NCBI GenBank assembly: GCA_045837725.1
Contig: JBEWZL010000022.1
Coordinates: 1 to 64,000 of the forward strand
Source: Vermamoeba vermiformis
Taxonomy: Eukaryota; Tubulinea; Echinamoebida
Length of the DNA stretch: 64,000 nucleotides
Reading direction: 5' to 3'
Below are positions 34,643 to 46,442 of the stretch, piece by piece; the first letter of the stretch is position 1, and the number at the start of each line of letters is the position of its first letter. The notes below the pieces were generated by a model. The model saw only the letters and a list, made by a program, of their open reading frames with translations. It had not been told where the DNA came from and searched no databases. A program made the translations under genes and the position numbers.

Positions 34643-35757
34643 ATGGAACCACAAAAGATTCTCATTGTTCAAGCGCATCCTGACGATGAAACTATCATGG
34701 CAGGTGCGATATTTAAATTTACGCAGTATTTAAACGGCATAGTCGATCTACTTTTGGTATGCAGGAATTAAAATCAGATAAAGGCTCTAATTAGTTGTAT
34801 TAAGGTGACAAACGGAGAAGGAGGATATAGACATACTCAATTTGCAGAAAAATTATATGGAATCAACTTATCAAATGAAGAAATTGGTTGGTACCTCGAT
34901 CGCACAAATTTTTTCTCCGATTAATGAGTCTCAGGTAGGAAAGAGCTTCCAAAAATACGAAAACAAGAGTTAGAAGCTGGAGGGAAAATATTAGGAATAC
35001 GAAAATACGTCTATGTAAACGAAATAGACGATTTTTATTCCATTGATCTAGTTAATCCGATGAAAAAATGGAAAATTGACTTAATTAAAGGTAAAATAGG
35101 ATTTAATATACGATAATAAATCATTATTGATCGGCTAATCGCAATTCAGATAAGATTAGAGAAACTCTCAACGAAACACGCTATGATTTTGTCTTTGTAT
35201 GGCTTCCAATCGCCGAAACTCACGCGCATCATCAAGCAACGTCAATATTATTGCTACAAGTCGTTGATTCATTACCGCCCAATCAGAGGTAAAGCAGATC
35301 TAGGAACACTAAAAATAGCTCTGACTTTAATTTTCTCCAATACAGACCTATAGTCTTAGGATGCACTGAACGAAGAGAAATATATCAAAGTAATTCGTCT
35401 TATGCCAAAGAAACTCGATTATTACCAAATGGTACGCGAAGGGTTCGTCGATCACTTTGTAGATCTAATAAGCCTTCTTTCAGCTCCTTTATTTATGTTC
35501 GATAAGAACCAATTATTAGTAAATATAAATCCGAGAATGGATTTCAATGTCGTAGTTTGCTGGATAAAGGCTAGCCATCCTTCCCAAGGTACGGATTCGC
35601 TTTGAACCTAACAATTATCTAATTTTCCGCAGCTTTGCTATTTACTCCTCAAGAAATGCTTGGAACTACCGAATATTATTACTATTTTGATATTAACGGT
35701 CAAGAGGGAATTGAAAAGACTCGAATGTTGTTCGATCGGTTAAATAAAGAAGGATAA
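34643..35757 (+). CDS. LmbE/PIG-L family de-N-acetylase
   Basis: Seven short exons (34643-34756, 34805-34886, 34935-35090, 35150-35288, 35346-35431, 35484-35588, 35633-35757) give 268 residues. It begins MEPQKILIVQAHPDDETIMA. AHPDDE is the zinc-binding and catalytic motif of the family, and the second metal ligand motif appears as ETHAHHQ near residue 145. TNGEGG and the LGIRKYVYVNEID block also fit. There is no N-terminal membrane helix, unlike the ER enzyme PIG-L of GPI anchor synthesis. It may therefore be a soluble LmbE-type enzyme acting on an N-acetyl sugar or related amide, and the substrate is open. Introns are 46-59 nt. Confidence 0.88.
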
Positions 35758-35870
35758 GACCTGTTTAATTGAATGGTCTTGTTTTTTTATTAACATAATG
35801 CAATAATTGTTCAAAATTGAGTTTAAAGCGCATTTTTCTATCGAGATCTGGCCAGATCCTTCGTCCTGAA

Positions 35871-38174
35871 TTATTTATGGCCAGCCTTAACGTTAGTCTG
35901 ATTCTGATTAGCACCAGACTTGGGTCCCTTAAGCGCCTTAGTGCTAACTTCGAATACTTGCATAATAGCTTTCTTAAAGCAAGCGAAATTGTAATCGATC
36001 AAACCTACAAAAAGATCCGATCAGCGACTAGATCTTCATAAGAAAGGTTATATTATTTAATCTTACCGTGTTTGTCGAATTTATCTTCTCTAAGTAAGCA
36101 TACTAACGACAAATTGTTATTCACTTCGCGCAAATAAAGCACCATTCCGTTGTTCAACTTGATGACCGACTGTGTCTCGGGATCTGACGCCAAATTCTCT
36201 CCCTCTTCGCGCATTCTGCATGTACGACGGCATTTAGAAATTTATATAATATTGCTAATTATTTTCGTAGAATTTCAAAGAGTAATTTAAATTTGAGTGC
36301 AGTTTCGTTACAAAAATGCTTACCCATAAATGCAGGAGACGTCAATGACCACATCAATCATATCCGAACATAATTCATATCGCTGCATATCAACAGGACT
36401 ACAAGAGAACGCATTAGCACGAGCTCAAAGCCGAATTTCCAAATTAGGAAATGCCAGTACGCGGGGATTGAAAAATGAGTTTGTAATTACCTGCTATCAG
36501 TAGCGATATAAATCTTCGATACTACGTCAATCAAGAATGCTTTTTCCATTTGAGAGTTCTAAAAACAAATTTTAGTAAGCTAGATCTGGATACTAATAAA
36601 GGCGAACGTACCGAGATCAGAATATCGAGCAGGTTTTCAAGGGTTGGCAATTGAGGAATTAATTTTTGAACGACTTTGCTGAATGCTTCGTAGATTGAAT
36701 GGTCGTAAATTGAAGTCAAACTGAACGACAAGTGAATCGCTATGTAAAAATAATGTTAATTTATCCTTAAAAGCAATATGCGTGAATAATATAACTACCT
36801 TCAATACGAGATTCCATTAATTCATCAGTAGCTCGTTGTTGAATATCGCGTTGTGTTTCTACGCAGAAAAAATTTAGTTTCCATATTTGGCAATAGAACG
36901 AACATTAAAGGGCCTTATAATACGTACCAATTTTAGCGTCGTCAGAAAGACCATCGACTTTGTGAATAAAAACTTCGAATTTGATTTTTGGATTGATGTG
37001 GTACGCTTTGTGTACAATTGTCAGCAGCTGACTTACGGCCTCACTGTACTCGTCCTATAATATCAATCATAAGTATATATTATACCCTTCTAATGTAGCC
37101 GAGACCTATAACGTACCTGTGCATCAATCACAAAAATGAGAGCACCACATTGTTTGAAAATTGCTTCGCTACCCAGTGACGCGTCTTCAAAATCAATGTC
37201 GCCCGGGAAGTCCCAAATTTGGAAATTAACAAAAGGACTGTTGGATATATCTACAAATGCAATATTATTAGTATATTATAGTAATATAGTAAAGAAAATA
37301 GATATGTTAAGGTCGAATTGTCCGCTGAAGTTTCAATTTTCCCTTTCAATTTCGCGTTTTGTAATTTTCGTGGGATAAAGTATTCGTAATTATACTATGC
37401 AGACATCGTTCGCTAATTATAGGGCTATATTCGAAATTACTCTGGTAGGACACGGATCCGATCGAACTTACCGTTTTTGACAATTTTCATAGTAGGCTCC
37501 AAGTAATAGGTTTCATTAGGCGACATTTTGTGAAACACGACCTTTTGAATGCTCGACTTGCCAGTTCTATATTAAATAATTGAGAAATTTTAGTACCGCA
37601 TCCAGATCTCCGTGGAGGAACGTTGTTTATCAATATGAAGGCTATAATTATTCGTACTATGCTATTTATGACGTGGAATAATATTATTTAATTGTTTCTT
37701 ACCTGCGCATGCCCAGCAATAAAATTCGAGGTCTCAATTCATCATTCAACGTCGTGATTCCCTCTCCATGGAACTCTTCGCCATATCTATATTTAATATA
37801 AATAATTTCAGTATTATTCTTGCTGAGGGTATCATTTCTGGCAATTTAATAATTTTGATCGAGCCAGATCTTTTTGTAATAGCAAAAGTGATGCATTTGC
37901 TCGTGTAAATTTGTCCAATATTTCGTTGAATTATTTTCTAATAATATTTGGCTTAATAGTGAATGTAACGGATAAAAAATCAATTGATCTGATCCACCCA
38001 CCCCAAGTCATTAGGGAATGATCCAAAAGCTAAATTATCGTCTTCAGTTGATCCTCCTAAATCGTCATAGCTGGCTTTAAATGACTCCTAATTATTAGTT
38101 AAGGAGAAACAAATAACTATTGAATTATAATGAATCTGCGACTGAAATAATATTGAAAAGGATACGAGTGCCAT
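35871..38174 (-). CDS. Rag GTPase, RagC/RagD (Gtr2) type
   Basis: Twelve exons, tiny first exon MAL (38166-38174), last codon at 35871; 382 residues against about 400 in animals. P-loop [20 protein letters not shown], switch region [13 protein letters not shown], base-recognition motif [20 protein letters not shown] and the Rag-specific C-terminal roadblock-type domain ([29 protein letters not shown]) are all present. Rag heterodimers recruit TORC1 to lysosomes when amino acids are present. In animal RagC the residue after FPG is glutamine; here it is aspartate. It is divergent, with 200 bp between start codons, from the FYVE-like protein gene. Confidence 0.93.
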
Positions 38175-38374
38175 GATTAATATATAAATATGGTGGTTAT
38201 TAGTGCACGGTGAATAACAAAATTTTCGAGCCAGATCTTGTTTCAATAATGTTTGCCGGCCAAAACACTTTGCCTGTCAAATTTTCGTGAGACGCAACGA
38301 AAGTTTCGTCCGAAAGACTATTTAAAGAATGACGTAATATAGTGTAATATATATTAATATTTATTTTTGTAAAA

Positions 38375-41133
38375 ATGCAAACAGAAGGTACTACGATCGA
38401 TCGAAAAATAGATTTGCTGTTGCTAATGCAGATGTGGTTTAATAGGTCTGTCTATAAGTCACACGAATGATTTTAAGAAAATCAGGACTATAAAGAGAAC
38501 TAAACAGAAGCAGAGATTCGAGAAGATCTTGATCAAGTTCCAACGCGTAAGAAATTAATTTCAAATAAAATTGCAAATTTATTTATTAATAAAAATAAGA
38601 AAATAATTATTCATGCATATAATTAATTTATTTACCGTAGTTTTCGCATTTATCTGCAACGCAAAAACCTGCACCTAAATCCAGTTTTTGGCGACGAAGT
38701 TCAAGTTCCCCATCGTTATTAGGCGATGAAGACGCTGAAGATATTAATAAAGCTAAATCATGCTCTATTTGCAAGTAAGTCCGGCCAATTCCGCTCATAA
38801 TCAGATCAGATCTCGAAATTGAAATATTTATTAAAATTTTTATTATAGAGCCATCTTCGAATTAACGCGCCTTAAAAAGCATTTATGTCCCATATGCCAA
38901 ACAGTAGTCTGCAATAACGATTTTGGAAGAAAACTCCCTTTAGAATCGCCTGCTACAGGTAGATCAATTTTTTATTCTTTACCAAATTCTTTTATTTAAA
39001 ATTTTATCAATTTTATTATTATAGGCGAAGTCGAGGTTTGCAGAAAATGCTTTTTGATCGTCAAAACCAAAGAAAATCGCGAAGAATTTTTGAAGCACGT
39101 TGACAAGGCCAAACACGACGAATTGAGTTTGATGTACAATACATTAATCTCGCTAAAATCATCTATTATTATGAGTATACCAACACTAAGGTACGTGCAA
39201 ATATCAATATCGCCATTATTCGAATATTCCATTTCACTTCATTGAAAATAATCCGAGATCCGATCACAAAAAATCGAACCACAGATCCGTTTTTTAATTT
39301 GCAGACAATATATCGTTATTTCGCATATATGATACTATTATATAGCGGTATTAGTACTAACATTGTGTTTGTTTTCCACAGAGGTTTGGTGTATTCAATG
39401 ATCGAAGTGAAAAAAATGGTCGAACAAACAAGAAGTTCTAAAAATAGCGCGGGAATGGTCGATGTTGCAGCGCTGTTTGATTTGATCGAACAAGCCACTC
39501 AATTGCGCGATAAAATGCGAAGAGATTTTGCGGGCTTGGACTCGCGGATCAAGAAAATTGATTCGTTGCAGTACTTGGCCTCAGACGACGGCATCAAATT
39601 GAAGAAAAATTTGCATTATATGCTCGTTCAATTTTTGCAAACGAATCTCCCTGAATTCAGATTTTTAGATCGAGTAAGTACATCCAGATCAAAAAAAGAC
39701 AAACAAATTATTTTATCTTTGCAATAATTTACTTATTAATGATTATTTCCTTATTTAGCAATTGGACACCATTGTAAATAACCAACCGTTGATGAAATAC
39801 CTGAAAGAATTAGAAGCGGAACAAAAGACCAAAAAAGCACAAACAGCTGCAAATAACAAACAACTGACAACGTCATCAGAACCAAAGAAAAGACCTGCAA
39901 ATATAAATAATAGCAATAATAACCGACAGTCAGCTGAGCCGCAAATTAAAATTGCCAAGAATTACGTTAGCGACAAAGAACCAATTATTACAAATGTCAT
40001 TCCGTGCATTTGTCCTTTGCAGGTACGATTTGATAATATAATATAAATATAAATATATATCGATATAATAGTTAAATGCGACCATTTATCATTCGACAAG
40101 TTGCTTGGATCAAGATCCGTTAACTTTGTTAGGGTTGCAAATAGGAATAATTAATATAATTGATTTTTCGAGGAAATAAATCTAATTAACTTCATTATTA
40201 GGGAGGCAATTTGCTGACAGTCAAAGGCCAAGACTTTGATCGCGGGTCACAAGTCCTCATCAACGGCGTGCTCGTAGAACAACGGGCCGTGAAGTCAATC
40301 GAACTCGATCGCGATGTCTGTCAGATCAAATTTGTTTGTCCGAAACAACGCGTTGAAGGTACGTATAAATATTTCCATATTAGGAAAAAAAACTTTCGCA
40401 AAGGCTGCCGCTTTAATTTGGCGCGCCTAATAAGAGGGCAGAAATGAAAAGAATTTATTGAGGACGTACCAGCATACTATAAAATTTCCATATTAGGAAA
40501 AATTAGAACCGAACTCATTCTTTTTTTGGATCAGGCCCTGCTGTACTTGAGATTCGCAACTCAAATGGATTCAAATGCAGCTTACAAGATGTTCTTATAT
40601 TCACGGATGACCCTGCGTTGACTGAAGCTTTCAAAGCGCAAGAGTCGGAAGAACTCAATGAAATTTCAAATAACACGGAGTTCAGTGAAACGTACGATTT
40701 CGAAAGTCACTCGCCAAAATTAGATTTCGAAGAAGATTGGTTCAAAGACAAGCCTATGAATAGCAATGCTAATAGTAATTCTACGAATATGTTGCGAGAA
40801 AGCCAAGAAAAAAATCCGCTGAGCAGATCCGGATCTCAGTCGATGAAGATCGAAAGAAAAGCAACCAATTCAAATCAATTTAGTACTATCCCCGGGCCAA
40901 GGGCACCTTCATATAGTCCAACGGATAGTAGTCCTACAAAAATATCTCCACGGTCCGTGCCGGTGAGTCCAATGATCACTAATAGATCCGCCGAAGTCCA
41001 CTTTGACAAACCGGATCTGGACTTGCTCGTAGAACAAGTCAGCTTAGAGACTCAAAGTAGTCATAGGCGCACTAATAGTACTGGTGCTGCTGTCAGTGAA
41101 TTGCCTGTAAGTCGAAAATGGGGTCGGAAATAA
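38375..41133 (+). CDS. FYVE-like zinc finger plus IPT/TIG domain protein
   Basis: Nine exons (38375-38445, 38486-38546, 38641-38774, 38849-38958, 39025-39190, 39382-39673, 39759-40022, 40202-40358, 40535-41133) give 617 residues. Residues about 85-140 form a zinc finger SCSIC, LKKHLCPICQTVVC and VEVCRKC, the FYVE cysteine pattern without the full RKHHCR lipid-binding motif. A helical region like that after FYVE fingers in Vac1/rabenosyn follows (about 140-290). Residues about 355-445 are an IPT/TIG fold (GGNLLTVKGQDFDRGSQVLI, CQIKFVCP). The last 170 residues are Ser/Pro-rich and disordered. An endosomal or membrane-trafficking role is inferred; the combination with TIG is unusual. Confidence 0.78.
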
Positions 41134-41180
41134 AAAACGTCCAAAATAATTTTTGCAAATATTTATATAGCCGTTATAAA

Positions 41181-42926
41181 CTAATTAAAGGGCATATTTT
41201 CGATAAATCTGTGCACCATATCAAGTGCAACTTCAGGTGTATCAGCGGTGACAAAATGACCGCTGTTGGGCACAACGTATTGCGTCAACTTATCGTAACT
41301 TCGTACCAAGGCCACGGTGTTGTAGCCTCTAACAACAGATGTGCGTTGAGCTCGTTGAAATTGCGGCATTAACGGCCAATCAATCTTTGACAGCCAGTAG
41401 TCTGCACCGACTGCCGTGACGACCGTGTCTCGTGCACCTTGAAAGATCAACACTCTGTAGTCTTTCAATATATCAGGGAACACATACGCCATGCTCTATA
41501 CATCATAATTAGAAAAATAATTGGAAAGTGACGTGCTGGATCTGACCTGCGAAAAATCATTGAACAAAGCAATCGTCACTGAGGGGGCTGACCACAAATA
41601 ACTAGCGTTAGTAGGTACGCCTAGCTCTTGTTTAGCCTCGCTTGAGTTCAAAAGTGTGGCATAAGCGCCCCAAATGTAATTTTTTTGAATGCAGTCAATG
41701 TCGCACGTGTAGTCATAAAACACATATCCACCTGTATGATAATGAGTTATTATTGTGTATAGATAGCATGAATGTATAGTGCCCGGGTACCTAATGACGA
41801 TGCATTCATAATGATCTGCCAATACATTATAGACGCGTCCATAAAGTCGCCGTTATTGAACAGGTCAGTGAACATTTGCTGCTGTTGTTGAGCCATAGCT
41901 CTGCAAAAATTATCAGTAAAACCGGTATTATATAGTATTATTATTACTTTTGCTCCAAGGTGTATACTCCAATATTGTAAAAGAAGTCAGCGTAGGTTTG
42001 AACTTGGTTGATCGGATCTGTCAGACCATTGCCAATACCAATTCCTTTCAAATTAATGTAAATATAATCTCGTTGCTTTTTACGGTCCATTCTAGCGTGC
42101 AAATGCTGATTTGATGATGAAATTGCAGCGTTTTGTTGCTGGATGTAGTCCGCGATCGCAGGGACATACTTTCCACCTATCCAACTTCGTTAGAAAATGC
42201 GTAATTTTGTACAAACCAATAAATTGTAAAATATTTACCGTAAGATTCGCCAAAAGCATAGAAATCATTCGTTTTGTATTGCGGATGTTGATAAAAAAAG
42301 TCTTGCAAAGCGTTGTATAATTGTCGAGCCATATCTTTTTCATTAGTAACTTCTTGACCTGCATTCACTGTGCTAAATCCAACGCCACACGGATTATCAA
42401 CGAAGAGCAAGCTGTAGCGTTTGTTCCATGTAAATTCGTTCATCGAAATTTCTAATGTGTTGCTGTCGATACGATAAGGACCCATGCCATGAAAGATCTT
42501 AAGCATAATATTAATATACGTAACTATAATTGAGGCAATAGCACATTGCCATTCTAAGATCTAATTTTTTGCTTGTTTTTTAAAGCTTCGCACTTACTTG
42601 GAACATTCCACTAATTCCAGGCCCACCTTCAAGCCATAATATAATAGGAGCACTACTATTTGCAGCCTCAAAGAACCAATAGAACATTTGAGCATTGGAT
42701 GACACATCCGCTGTCAAAAAACCAGAGAGCTGTCGACCTGCCGTTGGTGGGAATAATTTGGCATTAACTGAATAAAATAATCATTAATTTTTGAAAATTA
42801 AAGTAAAGAAGCGCTCGGAATTACATGTAAAATTAGTTTAACTAACGAAAAAAATAGTATCTAATTACCGTTTGGCATTAAACATAGCACCAGTACAAGT
42901 GCACATAGTAGACGTATGATATTCAT
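41181..42926 (-). CDS. Serine carboxypeptidase (S10, CPVL-like)
   Basis: Seven or eight exons from a signal peptide (MNIIRLLCALVLVLCLMP) at 42926 to the stop at 41181. S10 landmarks are LWLEGGPGISGMF (usual form WLNGGPGCSS), NKRYSLLFVDNPCGVGFST, the catalytic serine in FGESYGGKYVPAIADY, NLKGIGIGNGLTDP, the catalytic aspartate in FQGARDTVV and the histidine in VPNSGHFVTADTP. It should remove C-terminal residues from peptides in lysosomes or outside the cell. The GGPGCSS cysteine, normally in a disulfide, is replaced by isoleucine, as in some vitellogenic-like carboxypeptidases. Stops 47 bp from the end of the facing gene. Confidence 0.92.
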
Positions 42927-43796
42927 TTGGTCTATTGCGTCGTGAAGGGCTGAGATAAGAAGACTGACGTTTTACCGGGTTTTGAACTTGCAGGCCGATT
43001 TGTAGGCCATCGATTAAGGCTGAACTTTCGGCACACTATTCAGCATTTTTAGTAGCATTTAATCACAATTGTGCCTTGGGGGCCATACCGGGTAATTAAG
43101 ATGGTTGGAACTTCCTTCCGATTTTTCGATGTAATAATCTTTGTTGGAAATTCTACTCTTCCAATAACAGTAAATTAGTATCTATAGCGGCTAGTATTAT
43201 GAGCTCATACTAATTGCTTTGTTGTCGACAGAACGGATGAATGTTGAAAAAGAATCTTTGGCGCTTTTTTTTTTTTTAATTATCACGCAATCATAGTCGT
43301 GCACTACAACACATTTATCTAAGTGCGTGATCTTATTTATTTATTTTCAAGATTAGATCTAAACAGTTGCTCACAACTCCGGCGTTCGCGGTGGTAGATC
43401 CAACTCTAACAGAAGATTATCCAAATTAATTTTTCCCGGCTGGTAAAATATATACCACTTATATTATTCATAATATTCCAGGGAAAATAAACTCTCGTTG
43501 TAATAATTACGCGCAAAATAACTGCGCAATATTTCTTATTCCAAACACAATCCGGACTGTGCGCCGATTGCAAATTACCTGCTGGATTAATGTATATATT
43601 TATATATAATTACTTTACATTAATGTGACCGTAATGTACATGAGCTGTAGTTGACTGAAGACAGGGCGTGCGCACGGGGTTATTTTCGTTGAACAATCAC
43701 GTGTCTCAAACAGTTAGGCCTGTGCAGATTTTGCCAACATTTTAACGATTACAAGCACACAAACAAGTACATTAATCAATTAACCGACCGAACGAA
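42927..43796. other. Intergenic stretch with duplicated promoter
   Basis: From about 43286 onward the sequence matches the inverted arm upstream of X copy 1. No gene is seen. It separates the carboxypeptidase and X copy 2, which are divergent. Confidence 0.55.
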
Positions 43797-45295
43797 ATGT
43801 CTAGTGAACCAGAGACCACATCCGCTGAAATGAAAAGAAAGCGTGAGGTTAGCGCCGCCTCTATTTATTTGTCGGTAATTCTAACCATTTTAATCTATAA
43901 CCTTTGTATTATAGGAGACTGAAGACCTATCGTCTCCACCACCAAAGAAGATCAAAACGAGCGAAACGAACGGAGATCTCGGTGCTCAATCTGATCCGGC
44001 TTCAAACGCTCGCAACGATGCAATGGTTATCGATTCTAATACTCCTGAATATCCCTCAAAGTCGGCAACAAGCTGGGACGCGAAGTTATTGAAGGTCTTT
44101 CCGTCATTACTCTTCCCAGAAAAAAATTCAGCTTCGTACTGCCCTGTGAATACTGATCATCCTTTGTTCCTCGCAATACCCTACATCGAAGACCTAAAAT
44201 TGTACGCTAAATATTTCTCAAATCGCAGCTACTGATGCTTTCTAACTTAGTTTAATTTTAACGGTTGGCTCCGTGAGCAAACAAACTCGTCAACTGGTAT
44301 TTCTTCCGGGACCTGCTTGGACGAAGAGTGTACGCACCTATTAATACGTCATAATAATTTACTGGAAAAGCCTCGCTAAATTCTCGTTCAGTTTCGCAGA
44401 ATTTTTGGATCGGACAACTTCAATGACGACAATATTGAGTTCTCAACGGAGTTTAAGAACTACCAAACAGAGTTTGAGCAAGACACTACGCCAATAGCCT
44501 TTTATGACACTACGCACATCGCGCCTGCTACGTATCTCGAGCGGATCTTGGTGTTCAAAGGCAAGAATTACCATTTCGATGAGTTTGATGGGTGCCCGCT
44601 GTGGGAAGCCGATGGCTGGGTTGACTTTTGCATCGATTTCTTTGGCGATGCATTTTGGTACGCCCATGCCGAGGGTAAGCATTATTTTAAGTTTTACTCG
44701 ATCCCGATCTGATCGTACTTTCTGCCCAGGATGCGGTAGAGCGGGCGAGTACAACGCTAACAACGATTTATTTGGAGAAGGTCGTCTTATTGTACGCAGT
44801 AAGGCTTGGTTGAAGGGCGAAGAAACTATTTTTTTTGACGAAGTATCTCGATCTTGCGAAGAAGAAGAAGAAGAGGAGGAAGATGAAAATATTGAGGAGG
44901 ATGAACATGAGGACGGCAGTGAAAAGAGAAATGAAGAAGAGCTGCGCGAAGAAAAAGTTCAGAAAAATTTCCAAGAAGAAAAATCAAAAAAAGAAGGATC
45001 CGATCCAGTTCCCGCAGAAAAACTCGCCGCGAAACCGACCGATAAGCTTGCTCAACTACAACAACAAATAGACGAGAGTGAAACAGCAACAAAAGAGAGG
45101 CACGAGAAAGAAAAACTCGCTCGAATGCCACCAAAGGAGCGATGCGTGTACGAACACTTTCAACGATTTGGAGGCAAATTGCCACTGCCTAAAGGTGATG
45201 ATCGAGATACTGGCATTTATTTGGTAGCACCTTACTCGCGCGAAATTCAAGGCGGACGCTTGATCTTCGATTTGTCCAGCAACATGGAATGGTGA
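43797..45295 (+). CDS. X protein: acidic coiled-coil protein (cassette copy 2)
   Basis: Four exons (43797-43847, 43915-44201, 44400-44674, 44730-45295) give 392 residues with the same intron phases as the copy at 29099-30453. The N-terminal basic patch (KRKRE, PPPKKIKTSE), the VFPSLLFPEKNSASYCPV block, FFGDAFWYAHAEGCGR, LFGEGRLIVRSKAWLKGEE, a Glu-rich coil and MPPKERCVYEHFQRFGGK are kept. The basic patch suggests a nuclear site. The second intron (198 nt) carries extra sequence absent from copy 1. Conservation of the ends and coding phases in both copies argues that both are used. Function unknown. Confidence 0.78.
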
Positions 45296-45750
45296 ATCCG
45301 ACGACAAAATCTACGCTATTATTATATTATACTCTTATACTATTCTTTAATTAAATCATACGCTTGCCTCGTCAAATTTGACGATCGGCAAAATATAAGT
45401 CGCTTTTTCGGCTGTTGCAGGAAATTACGAAATACGCAAGAGCAATTGTGATCAATAAAAGGACACAAAACTAAACGAAGCTTGTTATTAATATGATCTT
45501 TTGGGTGAAATGTATACTATTAAAGTCATTCAGACTGGTCATGATAAGATTTGACAACATCGGCGCTCAAATCTTTATTTATTGAATTGCGCAATTCATT
45601 TATTTGATTGAAAATGAAATCGAAAATCGAAATATTCGATCTCGCAAAGCAAAAAAAGATGGAAAACGTGAAAGATTTGGTCTGACAGCGGCTAATTGTC
45701 GCGACAATAAAAAAGATCGATGAGGAACAATTCAATTATCTTACTCATCA
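45296..45750. other. Spacer between X and Y
   Basis: 455 bp between genes of the cassette. No further gene; presumably the 3' end of X and promoter of Y. Confidence 0.5.
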
Positions 45751-46208
45751 ATGTCGCGCATACCAACAGACAACCTTCATCGAGCTCTATTCGGTGTCAC
45801 TATCGGAGCTCTCTGCTTATCGACAATATTGCTCTTGATTGGACTGATTTTCCTCAATGTGACCGTAATTGTTCCTGCAGTTTGGTTAGTCACATCATCA
45901 ATTCTAGCACTCGTCGGTGTGCTCAAGAATCACCGCACAATATTAATAGTCAGTACTGTCGGTAAGTAATGTATATTATTATTTTTGGATCTGATCTGAC
46001 GAATGACGCCGATTGAATAGGATCTGGAATTGCAGCTGCAGGTTTACTTGCCCTAACAATCCTTTCTGTGTTTTGGGTTTATGCATGGAATTCCAGCGTT
46101 TCAGTCGAGCTCGCGATTTTAATCTGCAATACGATTATCTATCCAGTGCAATTCGCTCTATTGATCTCCTGTCTTCGAAAAAAATTCTTTGTAGAGACGT
46201 TCTTGTAA
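45751..46208 (+). CDS. Y protein: four-helix membrane protein (cassette copy 2)
   Basis: Two exons (45751-45961, 46021-46208) give 132 residues. It begins MSRIPTDNLHRALFGVTIGA. Helices: ALFGVTIGALCLSTILLLIG, VPAVWLVTSSILALVGVL, GIAAAGLLALTILSVFWVY and LAILICNTIIYPVQFALLI. The ending is RKKFFVETFL. Compared with copy 1 it has four more residues in the first loop. A LINE begins within a few dozen bases of its stop codon. Confidence 0.82.
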
Positions 46209-46442
46209 ACTCCAACATAGTTTCTTGTAAATACGAATAAATCAGGTACGGCTCCGCAGCCCAATTTGGAATTTGCAATGCAAAAGCGTTGGCGAACAAA
46301 TTAAGGGGGGCGAAGGGGCGAACCGCTTTTCGGCGCGGTGGTGGGTCAGAACAGATCGCGAGATCTGCCACTGTGTCGTGCACAGCGGAGGCCTTGGCCC
46401 TGCCAATGGGGGTTTTCACCCCACACCGTAGCCGTGTCTCAA

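Larger units (their letters stand above)
43286..46208 (+). repeat. Inverted duplication, arm 2
   Basis: Contains X and Y on the plus strand and matches 28361-30950 reversed. Similarity ends just after the stop codon of Y on both arms. The arm is longer, mainly because of an extra stretch of about 110 bp within an intron of X. Confidence 0.85.
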
